From positions 24,393-88,392 of the forward strand of contig CAJUQT010000004.1 of the NCBI GenBank assembly GCA_910588225.1: a stretch of 64,000 nt of DNA. Direction: 5' to 3'. Positions 36,267 to 45,463 of this stretch are shown here, piece by piece; position 1 is the first letter of the stretch; every line of letters starts with the position of its first letter. Source of the stretch: an uncultured Acetatifactor sp. (lineage in GTDB: Bacteria > Bacillota > Clostridia > Lachnospirales > Lachnospiraceae). A program made the position numbers and the translations under genes. The notes beneath the pieces are model-generated. The model saw only the letters and a program-made list of their open reading frames with translations. It had not been told where the DNA came from and searched no databases.

Positions 36267-36594
36267 ACCCGCACACAGGTTTGAAATTGACATACCTATT
36301 TACAATCCTTCATATCCCAAACGACCTTTACAAACGATTTAATAATCCCATAAGAACTATCCCTCCTAAAATCTAATTGGGGAATGAAAATAGTACCAAT
36401 AAAAAATGGATGTTCTTTCAATATTTTTTCACTTCTCTCCAATTGAATAGAACCGATTTTATTATAGCATAAGAATAATTTATTATAAATATTTTATGAG
36501 CTTTTAATCTGGCGTATGGATAGATTTTATTATATAATTTTGATAATAGAATCTGTCCATACTTTCATGAAACACAGAAAGGGATAAAAGCCAT
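36267..36594. promoter_or_regulatory. AT-rich gap with an inverted repeat around the tetR2 promoter
   Basis: This 328-base stretch has no gene. Near its end the arms GTATGGATAGATT (36514-36526) and AATCTGTCCATAC (36550-36562) form an inverted repeat with one mismatch. They flank a TATAAT at 36533-36538. The arms are 36 bases apart, a likely two-site operator for the second TetR protein. The first half shows nothing beyond a possible TTGACA at about 36288. Confidence 0.55.
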
Positions 36595-37161
36595 ATGCCG
36601 AACATAACCAAACAACTGCTGGAAGCTTCCCTGAAAAAGCTTCTGCTGAAAAAGCCTCTGGATAAAATCACCATAAGTGATATCACCGCCGACTGCGGAA
36701 TCAGCCGCATGTCTTTCTACTATCATTTCAAGGACATCTATGACCTGGTAGAATGGGTGTGTGTGGAGGACGGGAAACGGGCGCTTCAGGACAAGAAGAC
36801 CTATGACACCTGGCAGGAAGGACTGTGCCAGATCTTCGAGGCCGTGCTGGAGAATAAGCCTTTTATCCTGAATGTATACCGCTGTGTCAGTAAGGACAAA
36901 ATTGAGAGCTACCTCTACAAGCTCACCTACAGCCTGATTGCCCGGGTTGTGGACGAGAAATGCGGAGACATCCCGCTGGCAGAGGAGGATAAAACCTTCA
37001 TCGCCGAATTTTACAAGTATGGATTCGTTGGAATCATGCTGGACTGGATTGCCCAGGGTATGAAAGCGGATTATGCGGAAATCACATGCAGAATCGGCAT
37101 TGTCCTGCGAGGCAACATCGCAAATTCCATCCATAATTTTGAGCAGTCACAAAAACACTAA
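36595..37161 (+). CDS. TetR/AcrR-family regulator 2
   Basis: A 188-residue regulator with the helix-turn-helix ITISDITADCGISRMSFYYHF (about 25-46) and a helical C-terminal domain of the DhaS-like type. The ribosome site is weak and 12 bases from ATG 36595. The gene lies 161 bases upstream of oleate hydratase on the same strand, so control of that gene is likely. It shares little sequence with regulator 1 outside the DNA-binding helix. Confidence 0.88.
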   Translation: MPNITKQLLEASLKKLLLKKPLDKITISDITADCGISRMSFYYHFKDIYDLVEWVCVEDGKRALQDKKTYDTWQEGLCQIFEAVLENKPFILNVYRCVSKDKIESYLYKLTYSLIARVVDEKCGDIPLAEEDKTFIAEFYKYGFVGIMLDWIAQGMKADYAEITCRIGIVLRGNIANSIHNFEQSQKH

Positions 37162-37174
37162 AATTATTTTTATC

Positions 37175-37217
37175 AAACCGGTCCGGATGATAAATTTTTT
37201 ATCATTCAGGCCGGTTT
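37175..37217 (+). terminator. Long hairpin between tetR2 and oleate hydratase
   Basis: Two 20-base arms (37175-37194 and 37198-37217) pair with a 3-base loop; the DNA shows three mismatches, two of which are G-U pairs in RNA. No T run follows, so it may be a weak terminator or an RNA processing site. Confidence 0.5.
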
Positions 37218-37222
37218 GTAAA

Positions 37223-37251
37223 TTGGAAATTCCATCCGGACGCGTTATTCT
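37223..37251 (+). promoter_or_regulatory. Promoter of the oleate hydratase gene
   Basis: TTGGAA (37223-37228) and TATTCT (37246-37251) are 17 bases apart, about 70 bases before the start codon. The -35 box is immediately downstream of the hairpin, so the gene has its own promoter. Confidence 0.6.
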
Positions 37252-37322
37252 ATGTTCACGAGGAACAACAAATCCCCGGTTCGTTCCGGGACACAAGCAG
37301 TTCGGAAAGGATGGATAAACAT

Positions 37323-39299
37323 ATGGCAAAAAATAAAAATCTCACACTCGGCGTGGCGGCATTGGCCGCAGGTGCAGGCGCGGCGGCAATCGCGGCAAAA
37401 AAACATAAAGCAGCACAGATAACAGCCCAAAGGAAAGCAGCTTCTTCCGTCTTGAAAGCAGAGTATCGCAACACTGAACTTGGAAAGCATGAAAAGAACA
37501 GCAAAGGCATCTGCTATACCAACGGCAACTATGAAGCCTTCGCAAGACCGCGGAAGCCCGAAGGGGTGGAGGAGAAAAACGCATACATTGTGGGCAGCGG
37601 TCTGGCTTCCCTGGCAGCGGCCTGTTTCCTGGTGAGAGACGGCCAGATGCCCGGTTCCCACATTCACATTCTGGAATCCATGGACATCGCCGGCGGCGCC
37701 TGCGACGGTATCTATGATGCCACCAGAGGCTACATCATGAGAGGCGGCCGGGAAATGGAGAACCATTTCGAATGCCTCTGGGATCTCTTCCGCAGTATCC
37801 CCTCCCTGGAGACCCCCGGTGTGTCCGTGCTGGACGAATACTACTGGCTGAACAAGGAAGACCCCAACTACTCCCTCTGCCGTGCCACGGAGAATCGGGG
37901 GCAGGACGCCCACACAGACGGCAAATTTAACTTAAGCCAGAAGGGCTGCATGGAAATCATGAAGCTGTTCATGACCAGAGACGAGGACCTGTACGACAAA
38001 ACCATCGAGGATGTATTTGATGAAGAAGTCTTCGATTCCACCTTCTGGCTGTACTGGAGGACCATGTTCGCCTTTGAGAACTGGCACAGCGCGTTGGAAA
38101 TGAAGCTGTATTTTCAGAGGTTCATCCACCACATTGCGGGTCTGCCGGATTTCAGCGCCCTGAAATTTACCAAATACAATCAGTATGAATCCCTGATTCT
38201 GCCCATGCAGAAATATCTGGAAGCGGCAGGGGTAGATTTCCGTTTTAACACGGAAGTGACCAATGTTATCTTCGAAAAAGAAGGCGGAAAAAAGGTGGCC
38301 AAAGCAATTGAATGTAAGGTCAGGGGTGTGGAAGAAGGTATCATGCTCACGGAAAATGACCTGGTATTCGTCACCAACGGAAGCTGTACGGAAGGTACCA
38401 TTTACGGCGACCAGAATCACGCTCCCAACGGAGATGCGGAAGTGCGCACCAGTGGCTGCTGGAGTCTGTGGAGAAATATTGCCAGGCAGGATCCCTCTTT
38501 CGGCCATCCTGAAAAATTCTGTTCCGATGTGACGAAAACCAACTGGGAATCCGCAACCGTCACCACTCTGGACGATAAGATTCTGCCCTATATCACCGAT
38601 ATCTGCAAACGTGACCCCAGAAGCGGCAGAGTCGTCACCGGCGGTATCGTCAGCTGTAAGGATTCCTCCTGGCTCTTAAGCTGGACCATCAACAGACAGG
38701 GCCAGTTCAGGGAACAGGACAGAGAAAAAGTCTGTGTATGGGTGTATGGTCTGTTTACAGATGTACCTGGTGATTATGTGAAGAAGCCCATGCGGGAATG
38801 CACGGGAAAAGAAATCACGGAAGAATGGCTGTATCATATGGGCGTGCCTGTGGAGGAGATTCCTGATCTGGCTGAGCACAGCGCCGTCTGCGTTCCCACC
38901 ATGATGCCCTATATCACTGCCTTCTTCATGCCCAGAACCAAAGGCGATCGTCCCGATGTCATTCCTGACGGCTGTGTGAATTTCGCCTTCCTGGGACAGT
39001 TTGCAGAGACTCCCAGAGACACTGTCTTCACCACAGAATATTCCGTGCGTACTGCCATGGAAGCCGTATACGGACTACTGGGCGTGGACAGAGGAGTACC
39101 CGAGGTCTGGGGCAGTGTCTATGACATCCGCGAGCTGCTGGACAGCAGCGTAAAACTTATGGACGGCAAGTCCCCGCTGGAAATCGAGCTGCCTGGTCCT
39201 TTAAACGCACTGAAAAAACCGCTCCTTCATTTCATCAAAGGAACCGTAATCGAAAAAGTGCTGCGTGACCATGATGTGTTGAAAGAAGGTATGATCTGA
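37323..39299 (+). CDS. ohyA: Oleate hydratase with N-terminal hydrophobic extension
   Basis: A 658-residue FAD enzyme that adds water to the 9-10 double bond of unsaturated fatty acids, making hydroxy acids that are less toxic to the cell. YTNGNYEAFARPRKPEGV, the FAD site GSGLASLAAACFL and RGGREMENHFECLWD are family hallmarks. Before them is an extra segment of about 60 residues with a hydrophobic Ala/Gly-rich stretch and a basic tail (residues 5-40), not present in typical shorter family members; it may anchor the protein to the membrane. The start at 37323 is preferred to 37311, where the ribosome site touches the ATG. Confidence 0.95.
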   Translation: MAKNKNLTLGVAALAAGAGAAAIAAKKHKAAQITAQRKAASSVLKAEYRNTELGKHEKNSKGICYTNGNYEAFARPRKPEGVEEKNAYIVGSGLASLAAACFLVRDGQMPGSHIHILESMDIAGGACDGIYDATRGYIMRGGREMENHFECLWDLFRSIPSLETPGVSVLDEYYWLNKEDPNYSLCRATENRGQDAHTDGKFNLSQKGCMEIMKLFMTRDEDLYDKTIEDVFDEEVFDSTFWLYWRTMFAFENWHSALEMKLYFQRFIHHIAGLPDFSALKFTKYNQYESLILPMQKYLEAAGVDFRFNTEVTNVIFEKEGGKKVAKAIECKVRGVEEGIMLTENDLVFVTNGSCTEGTIYGDQNHAPNGDAEVRTSGCWSLWRNIARQDPSFGHPEKFCSDVTKTNWESATVTTLDDKILPYITDICKRDPRSGRVVTGGIVSCKDSSWLLSWTINRQGQFREQDREKVCVWVYGLFTDVPGDYVKKPMRECTGKEITEEWLYHMGVPVEEIPDLAEHSAVCVPTMMPYITAFFMPRTKGDRPDVIPDGCVNFAFLGQFAETPRDTVFTTEYSVRTAMEAVYGLLGVDRGVPEVWGSVYDIRELLDSSVKLMDGKSPLEIELPGPLNALKKPLLHFIKGTVIEKVLRDHDVLKEGMI

Positions 39300-39320
39300 C
39301 AGGCTTTATAGAATTATTCA

Positions 39321-39386
39321 GGCCGGAATCTGAGTGTAAGGGGCTTTTAAAAAGCCCCTTTGCCCGGATTTCCGGCCTGCTTTTTG
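39321..39386. terminator. Double stem terminator after oleate hydratase
   Basis: An inner stem (AAGGGGCTTTT with AAAAGCCCCTT, 39338-39360) is nested in an outer stem (GGCCGGAA with TTCCGGCC, 39321-39377), followed by CTTTTTG. It lies between convergent genes and can serve both. Confidence 0.8.
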
Positions 39387-39486
39387 ATGATAGAATTCTC
39401 TTCCGAAGTTCCCACAGGCTCTGTCATGTAATACATAATACGATCCGGGAAAAATCATACCCACATTTGTCTCCAAGAATTTTCTA

Positions 39487-41820
39487 TCATTTCAGAGTTC
39501 TCTGCTTTTTCACTTCTTCCCCGGCTTTCAGGCTGATCTCCTGCTCCTTCCCGTTCCATTTCAGCGTCCGCGTCCAGTCGCTTAATGCCTTAATTCTACA
39601 CTCTGTGACACGGCCGTCCTTCCACGCCATATCCAGAAGGGCATTCCCTTGCAATTTCACGCCCCTTACTTTTCCCTCTCCCCACACTTTAGGACAAGCA
39701 GGAAGCAGCGCTGCCCTGCTTTCGTCGCATTGGACCAGCATTTCCAGGATACCCGCACAGGCGCCGAAATTCCCGTCAATCTGGAATACGCTTCCCCGCC
39801 CCATGGGATGATTATCCAGCAGATTCAGGGAGGTGGAGTTGCCAAGAAGCTTCTGTACCATCTCCCAGGCTTTCTCTCCGTCCCAAAGCCTTGCATACAG
39901 ATTTACCAGCCATGCGCAGCTCCAGCCCGTGTGACCGCCTCCGTACCGCAGCCTTCTCTCCAGGGTCTTCCGGGCAGCTTCGGCAAGCACCGGGGTACCG
40001 TCCGTGGTAATCTGCCTTCCCGGATGCAGGCCATACAGCTGGGAAATATGCCGATGACCCGGTTCCGCTTCCTCGTAATCCCTGCGCCACTCCATAATCT
40101 GTCCGTGTCTGCCCACCTGCTCCCCGGGCAGGCTGCCCAGAATCTCTTCCGCCTTGTCCATGACAGCCTTGCGCTCACTGGTCTCTTCCAGGACTCCGTT
40201 TTCCCGCAGCTCCTTCATCACATACAGATAATCCTGCAGCAGCTGTCTCAGCAGCTGATTATCCATGGTGGAGCTGACACAGATTCTTCCGCTGGTGCCA
40301 TCCTCCATGATGTAAGTATTTTCCGGAGAAACCGACGGACAGATCAGATATTCCCCGTCCTTTTCTTCCAGAAAATCCTCGAAGAACAATACGGCCTCTT
40401 CCAGCACATCCGCCATCTCCGCCAGCCAGCGGACATCACGGTTGTAATCATAATGCATCCGGATATGAGTGCAGAGCCAGGCCCCGCCCATGACCCAGTA
40501 AGTCGCTGGTATGTAGATATCCTGAGGCACCGTATCTGCCCAGATGTCCGTGTTGTGATGAGCCACGAAGCCCCTGCATCCGTACATTCTCTCCGCCGTC
40601 AGCCGTCCGTTTTTCATCATCCGCTTCAGCAGCCCAAACAGCGGCTCATGGCATTCTCCCAAATTACATACTTCCGCCGGCCAGTAGTTCATTTCCGTGT
40701 TAATATTAATGGTATATTTGGAATCCCATGGCGGCTTCATATTCCCATTCCAGATTCCCTGAAGGTTGGCGGGCAGTGTTCCCGGACGACTGCTGGAAAT
40801 CAACAGATATCTTCCCATGTCAAAATAAGTCTTCACCAGGCCGGTATCCACATTTCCCTTCTTTACCCGCTCCAGTCTCCGGTCCGTGGGCAGCGCTTCC
40901 AGCTCCCCATCCTCCGGAAGCTCCAGCTCCACCCTGCCGTACAAAGCGCGGTAATCCTCCACGTGCTCCTGCCAAAGCGCCTCCATGTCCTTTGCCGCCG
41001 CCTTGTCCAGACGCTCCAAAAGTTCCCGCTCCAGACAGGCAACATACTCCTGCCTCTCCTGCACGGTCAGACGAATATCCTCATCCGGCACATCCTTCTT
41101 GTCCTGCTGAATCTGCCAGAAAGGAGTTCCTCCGCTCAGATACAGGAACACTTTCTTCGCATCTCTCACCAGCAGATGCTCTCCGATACGGCTCACCGTT
41201 CCGCCTTCCGCACGAACTCTGCAGGCAACGCGGAAATCCAGCCCCTCGTCTCCCAGGCAGCCTTTCAGCAACAGCGTATCTTCCCCCACGCCTTCTACTT
41301 TCTCATAGAATCGCTCCCGCTCCAGCATGATATCCAGCGACACGGTTCCTCCGCAGACGCTGATCTCCCCCGCCAGAATGCCGGCAGGCGCAGACACAAA
41401 ATATTTCTCCTTATAGGTCTTCTCTCCCATGCGATAAGAAACGGTTGCCGTAGCCTCTTCCAGAGAAAGCTCCCGCCTGTAGTCCTCCGCCTGACCCTTT
41501 TCTCCCTGCATCTCTATCCACAGGTCGCCCAGGCTCTGATAGGGTCTCTCGCTTTGAGGCATTCCTGAAAATGCGTATTTCATCAGTTCTTCCGCCTCTT
41601 CAATCTTTCCCCCGTAAATCAGCTGCCGCACCTTTCCCAGGTTCTTCAGCGCATCCGGATTGTGCCGGTCCCGGGGCCCGCCGTACCATACGGTCTCCTC
41701 GTTCAGCTGCAGATGCTTTCTGCCCACGCTGCCGAACACCATGGCCCCCAGCCTTCCGTTTCCGATGGGCAGTGCCTCGTCCCAGCAGGCCGCCGCCTGC
41801 TCATACCATAATCTGCTCAT
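39487..41820 (-). CDS. GH95 alpha-L-fucosidase/alpha-L-galactosidase
   Basis: A 777-residue GH95 protein, an inverting enzyme. The N-terminal beta-sandwich begins WDEALPIGNGRLGAMVFGSV. The (alpha/alpha)6 domain carries NININTEMNYWPAE, which holds the catalytic asparagines. The QIMEWRRDYEEAEPGHRHISQLYGL segment holds the general-acid glutamate region, and VFQIDGNFGACAGI follows. There is no signal peptide. AGGAGG lies 6 bases before ATG 41820. The gene appears to be transcribed alone and is convergent with oleate hydratase. Some GH95 enzymes act on alpha-L-galactose, so both sugars are possible. Confidence 0.94.
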   Translation of the reverse strand: MSRLWYEQAAACWDEALPIGNGRLGAMVFGSVGRKHLQLNEETVWYGGPRDRHNPDALKNLGKVRQLIYGGKIEEAEELMKYAFSGMPQSERPYQSLGDLWIEMQGEKGQAEDYRRELSLEEATATVSYRMGEKTYKEKYFVSAPAGILAGEISVCGGTVSLDIMLERERFYEKVEGVGEDTLLLKGCLGDEGLDFRVACRVRAEGGTVSRIGEHLLVRDAKKVFLYLSGGTPFWQIQQDKKDVPDEDIRLTVQERQEYVACLERELLERLDKAAAKDMEALWQEHVEDYRALYGRVELELPEDGELEALPTDRRLERVKKGNVDTGLVKTYFDMGRYLLISSSRPGTLPANLQGIWNGNMKPPWDSKYTININTEMNYWPAEVCNLGECHEPLFGLLKRMMKNGRLTAERMYGCRGFVAHHNTDIWADTVPQDIYIPATYWVMGGAWLCTHIRMHYDYNRDVRWLAEMADVLEEAVLFFEDFLEEKDGEYLICPSVSPENTYIMEDGTSGRICVSSTMDNQLLRQLLQDYLYVMKELRENGVLEETSERKAVMDKAEEILGSLPGEQVGRHGQIMEWRRDYEEAEPGHRHISQLYGLHPGRQITTDGTPVLAEAARKTLERRLRYGGGHTGWSCAWLVNLYARLWDGEKAWEMVQKLLGNSTSLNLLDNHPMGRGSVFQIDGNFGACAGILEMLVQCDESRAALLPACPKVWGEGKVRGVKLQGNALLDMAWKDGRVTECRIKALSDWTRTLKWNGKEQEISLKAGEEVKKQRTLK

Positions 41821-42028
41821 GTGTAACCTCCTGCTATTATTTTGTAACAGTTTCCATCATTTTTGAATCAGACAAATTGACACCCTTTTTTACTTCCAAT
41901 ACATTATTTGTTATGCCCGTAATAGTCCAGATCACTGGGCTACTACGAGAAATTCTCCGTAGAATTAATCAATAACTTACAGTAAATGTCCACATATTTG
42001 ATTCTCATCCATCCTTTATCATCAATTT

Positions 42029-43567
42029 TCAGTCCTCATATCTGAAATAATCAAAATCCGCCGCTTTCCTGCTGCCGCAGCCACCGTTGTTGGCATAGAT
42101 TCCCACCAGAGTACCGGTATGGCGCTTGCGGTCGTCGGGCACACCCTCGTCACAGAGATAAATACAGTTCTCCAATACGCCTATCTCTGTCCACTCCTCC
42201 CCGTCATAGCTATAGAAGAAAGTCCTGGTCAGTCCCTCCACTTCCACTCTGAGATAAACGGGGCATTCCTTCACATCCGGCACTTCGGCAATCAGCTCCT
42301 CTCCATGATTGCGGTTGATTACCAGCTGAAGTTTCCTTCCCTCCTCATAGCACAGGGCACATCTGGCATAGGTCGCTGTGCTGTAATAGCAGGTCAGTCC
42401 GGCCTGTTCACCGTTTTTATCCGGGTAAAATTCCACCTTAGTCTCCGCCTGATAGGAAAGCTCCTGCTCCCGCCGAAGCAGCGTATTCTTCGCGCGAATT
42501 TCGTTCAGCTGTCCGTCTCTGGTCCATATCCGGAAGAATCCGGGACGCTCCGTCAGGGACCAGGAGCCATTATCCGGATTGCGGACGAACTCCCATTCCA
42601 GATTCAGTTTCTCTTCATTGAAATCGTCAAAAAGATTCCGCTCATACACACACTCGGGAAGCTCCGGCGCCGCCTGCTCCAGGCTGGGGCCTCTGCCCTC
42701 GTTTACGGTAAACCATCCGTCCTCGGTCCACTGCACCGGGTCCAGCGCAGTCTCCCGCCCAACAGTCGTATAGTTCCCGCCGTTAGGCCGGCCGCAGAGA
42801 TAATAGCACCACCACTGGCCGTTCTGATCCTGCACCAGCTTTCCGTGTCCCGCCCGCTGAATGGGAGCATCGGGATTTTTCTGGCGCATTACGGGATTGC
42901 AGGGCGATTCTTCGTATTCTCCGAACAGCTCTCTGCTTCTGGCCACATTGATGCCGTGTCCGTATCCGGTCCCCCCTTCCGCCACCATGGCATAGTAATA
43001 ATCTCCCTTTTTCAGGACATGGGGCCCCTCCGAGCAACGCTCCCCTGTTCCGTTCCACACGGTACGACTCTCTCCCGCAAGCTTCAGACTGTCCTCCGAA
43101 AGCGGCACCGCCTGCGCCGCGTTTGCCGTAATCATATACCGTCTGCCGTCAATATCCACAAAATGAGAAGGATCGATATTATCCACCTCCAGGCAGACAG
43201 GCTTGCTGTAAGGGCCCTCGGGCCTGTCGGATACCATCACAAGCTGACGCCGCATCACATTATTGTCCCTTTTTCCGTCTGCATTCAGCCGAAGGGTGGC
43301 AAAGACATAAAATTTCCCATCCACATAAGAGATATCCGGCGCCCAGATTCCGTGAGAATCCCGGATATCGCTGATATCCAGCCACTCAGAGTTGGCAATG
43401 GCATGGCCGATGATATGCCAGTGCACCATGTCCCTGGAATGAGATATGGGAATCGCCGGGAAATACTGAAAGCTGGAATTCACCATGTAATAATCGTCTC
43501 CCACCCGAATCACGGACGGGTCGGGGAAAAAGCCCCTTTGCACCGGATTGTTATATATTCTGTTCAT
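42029..43567 (-). CDS. GH43 beta-xylosidase/alpha-L-arabinofuranosidase (first)
   Basis: A 512-residue protein. The five-bladed propeller has the catalytic triad in order: Asp of FFPDPSVIRV (about 16), Asp of DNIDPSHFVD (about 133) and Glu of RCSEGPHVL (about 185). A C-terminal sandwich domain follows (about 320-510). No signal peptide. AGGAG lies 9 bases before ATG 43567 and is preceded by CGGAACTATAATA, resembling the leader end of the next gene upstream. It lies 38 bases after the other GH43 and is in the same operon. Xylose or arabinose ends are likely substrates. Confidence 0.92.
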   Translation of the reverse strand: MNRIYNNPVQRGFFPDPSVIRVGDDYYMVNSSFQYFPAIPISHSRDMVHWHIIGHAIANSEWLDISDIRDSHGIWAPDISYVDGKFYVFATLRLNADGKRDNNVMRRQLVMVSDRPEGPYSKPVCLEVDNIDPSHFVDIDGRRYMITANAAQAVPLSEDSLKLAGESRTVWNGTGERCSEGPHVLKKGDYYYAMVAEGGTGYGHGINVARSRELFGEYEESPCNPVMRQKNPDAPIQRAGHGKLVQDQNGQWWCYYLCGRPNGGNYTTVGRETALDPVQWTEDGWFTVNEGRGPSLEQAAPELPECVYERNLFDDFNEEKLNLEWEFVRNPDNGSWSLTERPGFFRIWTRDGQLNEIRAKNTLLRREQELSYQAETKVEFYPDKNGEQAGLTCYYSTATYARCALCYEEGRKLQLVINRNHGEELIAEVPDVKECPVYLRVEVEGLTRTFFYSYDGEEWTEIGVLENCIYLCDEGVPDDRKRHTGTLVGIYANNGGCGSRKAADFDYFRYED

Positions 43568-43605
43568 TGTTTTTTTCTCCTATTATAGTTCCGTCACATA
43601 ACGCT

Positions 43606-45162
43606 TCATCCCCCGTACACAAAGCCCTCTGCCACCAGCTTGCCCCAGCTGCCTCCTCCTTCATGTATGGCCACCAGACCGGATTTCACGCCCACCCATC
43701 TGCCGGGCAGGGCTTCTGTCACGGTTCCCACCGGATGCAGATTTTCTTCGCTGTCACCGGCTTCCCAGGATATCCTGCTTTCCTTCTCCACGCGCATTCT
43801 GATGTACAGTGTATTTCCGGCTAAAGCTTCCAGCTCCGTCTCCGCCTCTTCTCTGGTTTCAAACAGTCCGGTTCTCTGATGCAGCGTCAGCTTCCCGTTC
43901 CTGCGGCAGACCAGGATACTGTCATAACGGCCTCCCAGGGAAATCATGCCACATATGTCCCCATCCTCCATGGCCTCCAGATGCAGACTGGCTGTAACTG
44001 CAAATTCCGGCGCAGGCCATTTCTGAAGAAGCAGATTGGGCACATCGCACAGAGCCAGGCCTTCCTCTACCTTCTGTGCGGATAAGGTCAGTCCGTTCCC
44101 ATCCAGAGAATACCATTCCTTCTTATAATTAGCATTCCACTGCCACTGCAGTCCCAGTTCTTTTCCGTCGAAGAAGTCACTGTCCTCCGGCGCATCCGGA
44201 AGCTGAGGTTTCTCGGCTCCCATGGCTGGTTTCCTGTACTGCATCACCGGCTCTCCGCAGCCGTCGTTGTCCTCGTCCACGCCGATTACCGGCCAGTCAT
44301 CCACCCAGCGCATAGGCTGCAGATGCACAACCCTTCCTGCATTTCCCACATCCTGAAAATGCAGGAACCAGTCTTCTCCCTGGGGCGTATCCACCCAGGC
44401 TCCCTGGTGAGGTCCGTTGACAGGACTGTTCCCCTGACGCATGACGATTCTCTCTTCGTAAGGTCCGTAAATATTGCGGGAACGCAGCACGGTCTGCCAT
44501 CCTGTCTTTACCCCGCCTGCCGGTGCAAATATGTAATAATATCCGTTTCTCTTGTAAAGCTTCGGCCCCTCGATGGTAGGCTGGGTGGCGTGACCGTCAT
44601 AGACAAAGCGGCCGTCTTCCCCGCGGCCGAGAACGATAGTCCCGTCCGAACTCAAGGGGGATATATACAGCGCGCTCTTAAAGCCAATGCGGCTGTTGGC
44701 AAATCCGTTCACCAGATAAGCCTTCCCGTCATCATCCCAGAACGGACAGGGGTCAATCCAGCCAATATTTTTCTTCACACACACCGGCTCTTCCCACTTT
44801 CCGAAGGGGTCTCTGGTCCGGCACATCAGAATCCCTTCGTCCGGAAAAGGAATAAACACATAATAAACGCCCTCGTGATAACGAATAGCAGGCGCCCATG
44901 CGCCGCAGCCATGGGCCGGCTTATCATACCGCTCATAGGGCAGTCTGTCCATGACATAATTGACCACTTTCCAGTTCACCAGGTCCCTGGAGTGCAGCAG
45001 CGGCACCGACGGCGCGTTGCTGAAGCTGGAAGCCACCATAAAGTAGTCTTCCCCCACCCGGATTGCATCCGGGTCCGAATAATCCGTGTACAGAATCGGG
45101 TTGCGGTAGGTTCCGTCCCCCTGATCGGCAATCCACATTTTTTCCACATTCTTTTTTTCCAT
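43606..45162 (-). CDS. GH43 beta-xylosidase/arabinosidase (second)
   Basis: A 518-residue GH43 with YSDPDAIRVG (catalytic Asp about 30), GWIDPCPFWDDDG (pKa-modulating Asp about 135) and PTIEGPKLY (acid Glu about 199), plus a C-terminal sandwich domain. It differs markedly from the neighbouring GH43, so the pair may cleave different linkages. There is no signal peptide. GAGGAG lies 6 bases before ATG 45162. It leads the two-gene operon, and its 5' leader contains two copies of the structured element described at 45174-45353. Confidence 0.92.
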   Translation of the reverse strand: MEKKNVEKMWIADQGDGTYRNPILYTDYSDPDAIRVGEDYFMVASSFSNAPSVPLLHSRDLVNWKVVNYVMDRLPYERYDKPAHGCGAWAPAIRYHEGVYYVFIPFPDEGILMCRTRDPFGKWEEPVCVKKNIGWIDPCPFWDDDGKAYLVNGFANSRIGFKSALYISPLSSDGTIVLGRGEDGRFVYDGHATQPTIEGPKLYKRNGYYYIFAPAGGVKTGWQTVLRSRNIYGPYEERIVMRQGNSPVNGPHQGAWVDTPQGEDWFLHFQDVGNAGRVVHLQPMRWVDDWPVIGVDEDNDGCGEPVMQYRKPAMGAEKPQLPDAPEDSDFFDGKELGLQWQWNANYKKEWYSLDGNGLTLSAQKVEEGLALCDVPNLLLQKWPAPEFAVTASLHLEAMEDGDICGMISLGGRYDSILVCRRNGKLTLHQRTGLFETREEAETELEALAGNTLYIRMRVEKESRISWEAGDSEENLHPVGTVTEALPGRWVGVKSGLVAIHEGGGSWGKLVAEGFVYGG

Positions 45163-45167
45163 TGTTT

Positions 45168-45277
45168 CTCCTCATTTTAGTTCCGCAGTTCTCTTCCGAT
45201 GCCATCTCAGGGAAGAATTTCCGGCCGTTAAGTTATTCGTCCGTAACTTCTTCCGGCATCGTTCAGAGACTCTGCTG
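45168..45277 (-). ncRNA. Structured 5' leader element, full copy L1
   Basis: On the minus strand the leader runs from CAGCAG (45277) to the GAGGAG ribosome site. Predicted helices from outside in are GCAG/CTGC, TCTCT/AGAGA, GATGCC/GGCATC and GGAAGAA/TTCTTCC. The apex contains TTACGGACG, and the 3' side holds CGGCCGGAAAT and GCGGAACTAAAATGAGGAG. The copy at 51072 has the same 31-base 5' arm length, identical core blocks and compensating changes in the stems. I do not recognise it as a known riboswitch. Confidence 0.7.
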
Positions 45278-45353
45278 TTTTATTTTAGTTCCGCAGTTCT
45301 CTTCCGATGCCATCTCAGGGAAGAATTTCCGGCATCCCTCAGAGACTCTGCTG
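45174..45353 (-). repeat. Tandem leader repeat, 52-bp identical units
   Basis: 45174-45225 and 45282-45333 are identical over 52 bp and are 108 bp apart. A second shared part, AGAGACTCTGCTGTT, ends both units. The copy farther from the gene lacks about 32 bases, including the conserved TTACGGACG core, as if lost between two copies of TTCCGGC. Confidence 0.85.
45282..45353 (-). ncRNA. Structured leader element, shortened copy L2
   Basis: This copy keeps the outer helices of the leader element (GCAG/CTGC, TCTCT/AGAGA, GATGCC/GGCATC) but has lost the apical domain with the conserved core. It lies directly upstream of the full copy in the same message, and its ACTAAAAT end leads straight into that copy. 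Confidence 0.6.
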
Positions 45354-45463
45354 TTCCTTTTGCAAGTATTTATGTATATAAGCGTATCATTTCCAGGCAG
45401 GAAAAACAAGAAACATTTCCCACACTCTCAGCATTGTTCTCCTGTCCCATTCCTGTTCCAAAG
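45354..45463 (-). promoter_or_regulatory. Probable promoter region of the GH43 operon
   Basis: Upstream of the repeats, a TATATA/TATACA box on the minus strand near 45375-45385 is the best -10 candidate; the -35 is poor. The resulting leader would be about 210 bases. Nothing else was recognised here. Confidence 0.35.
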
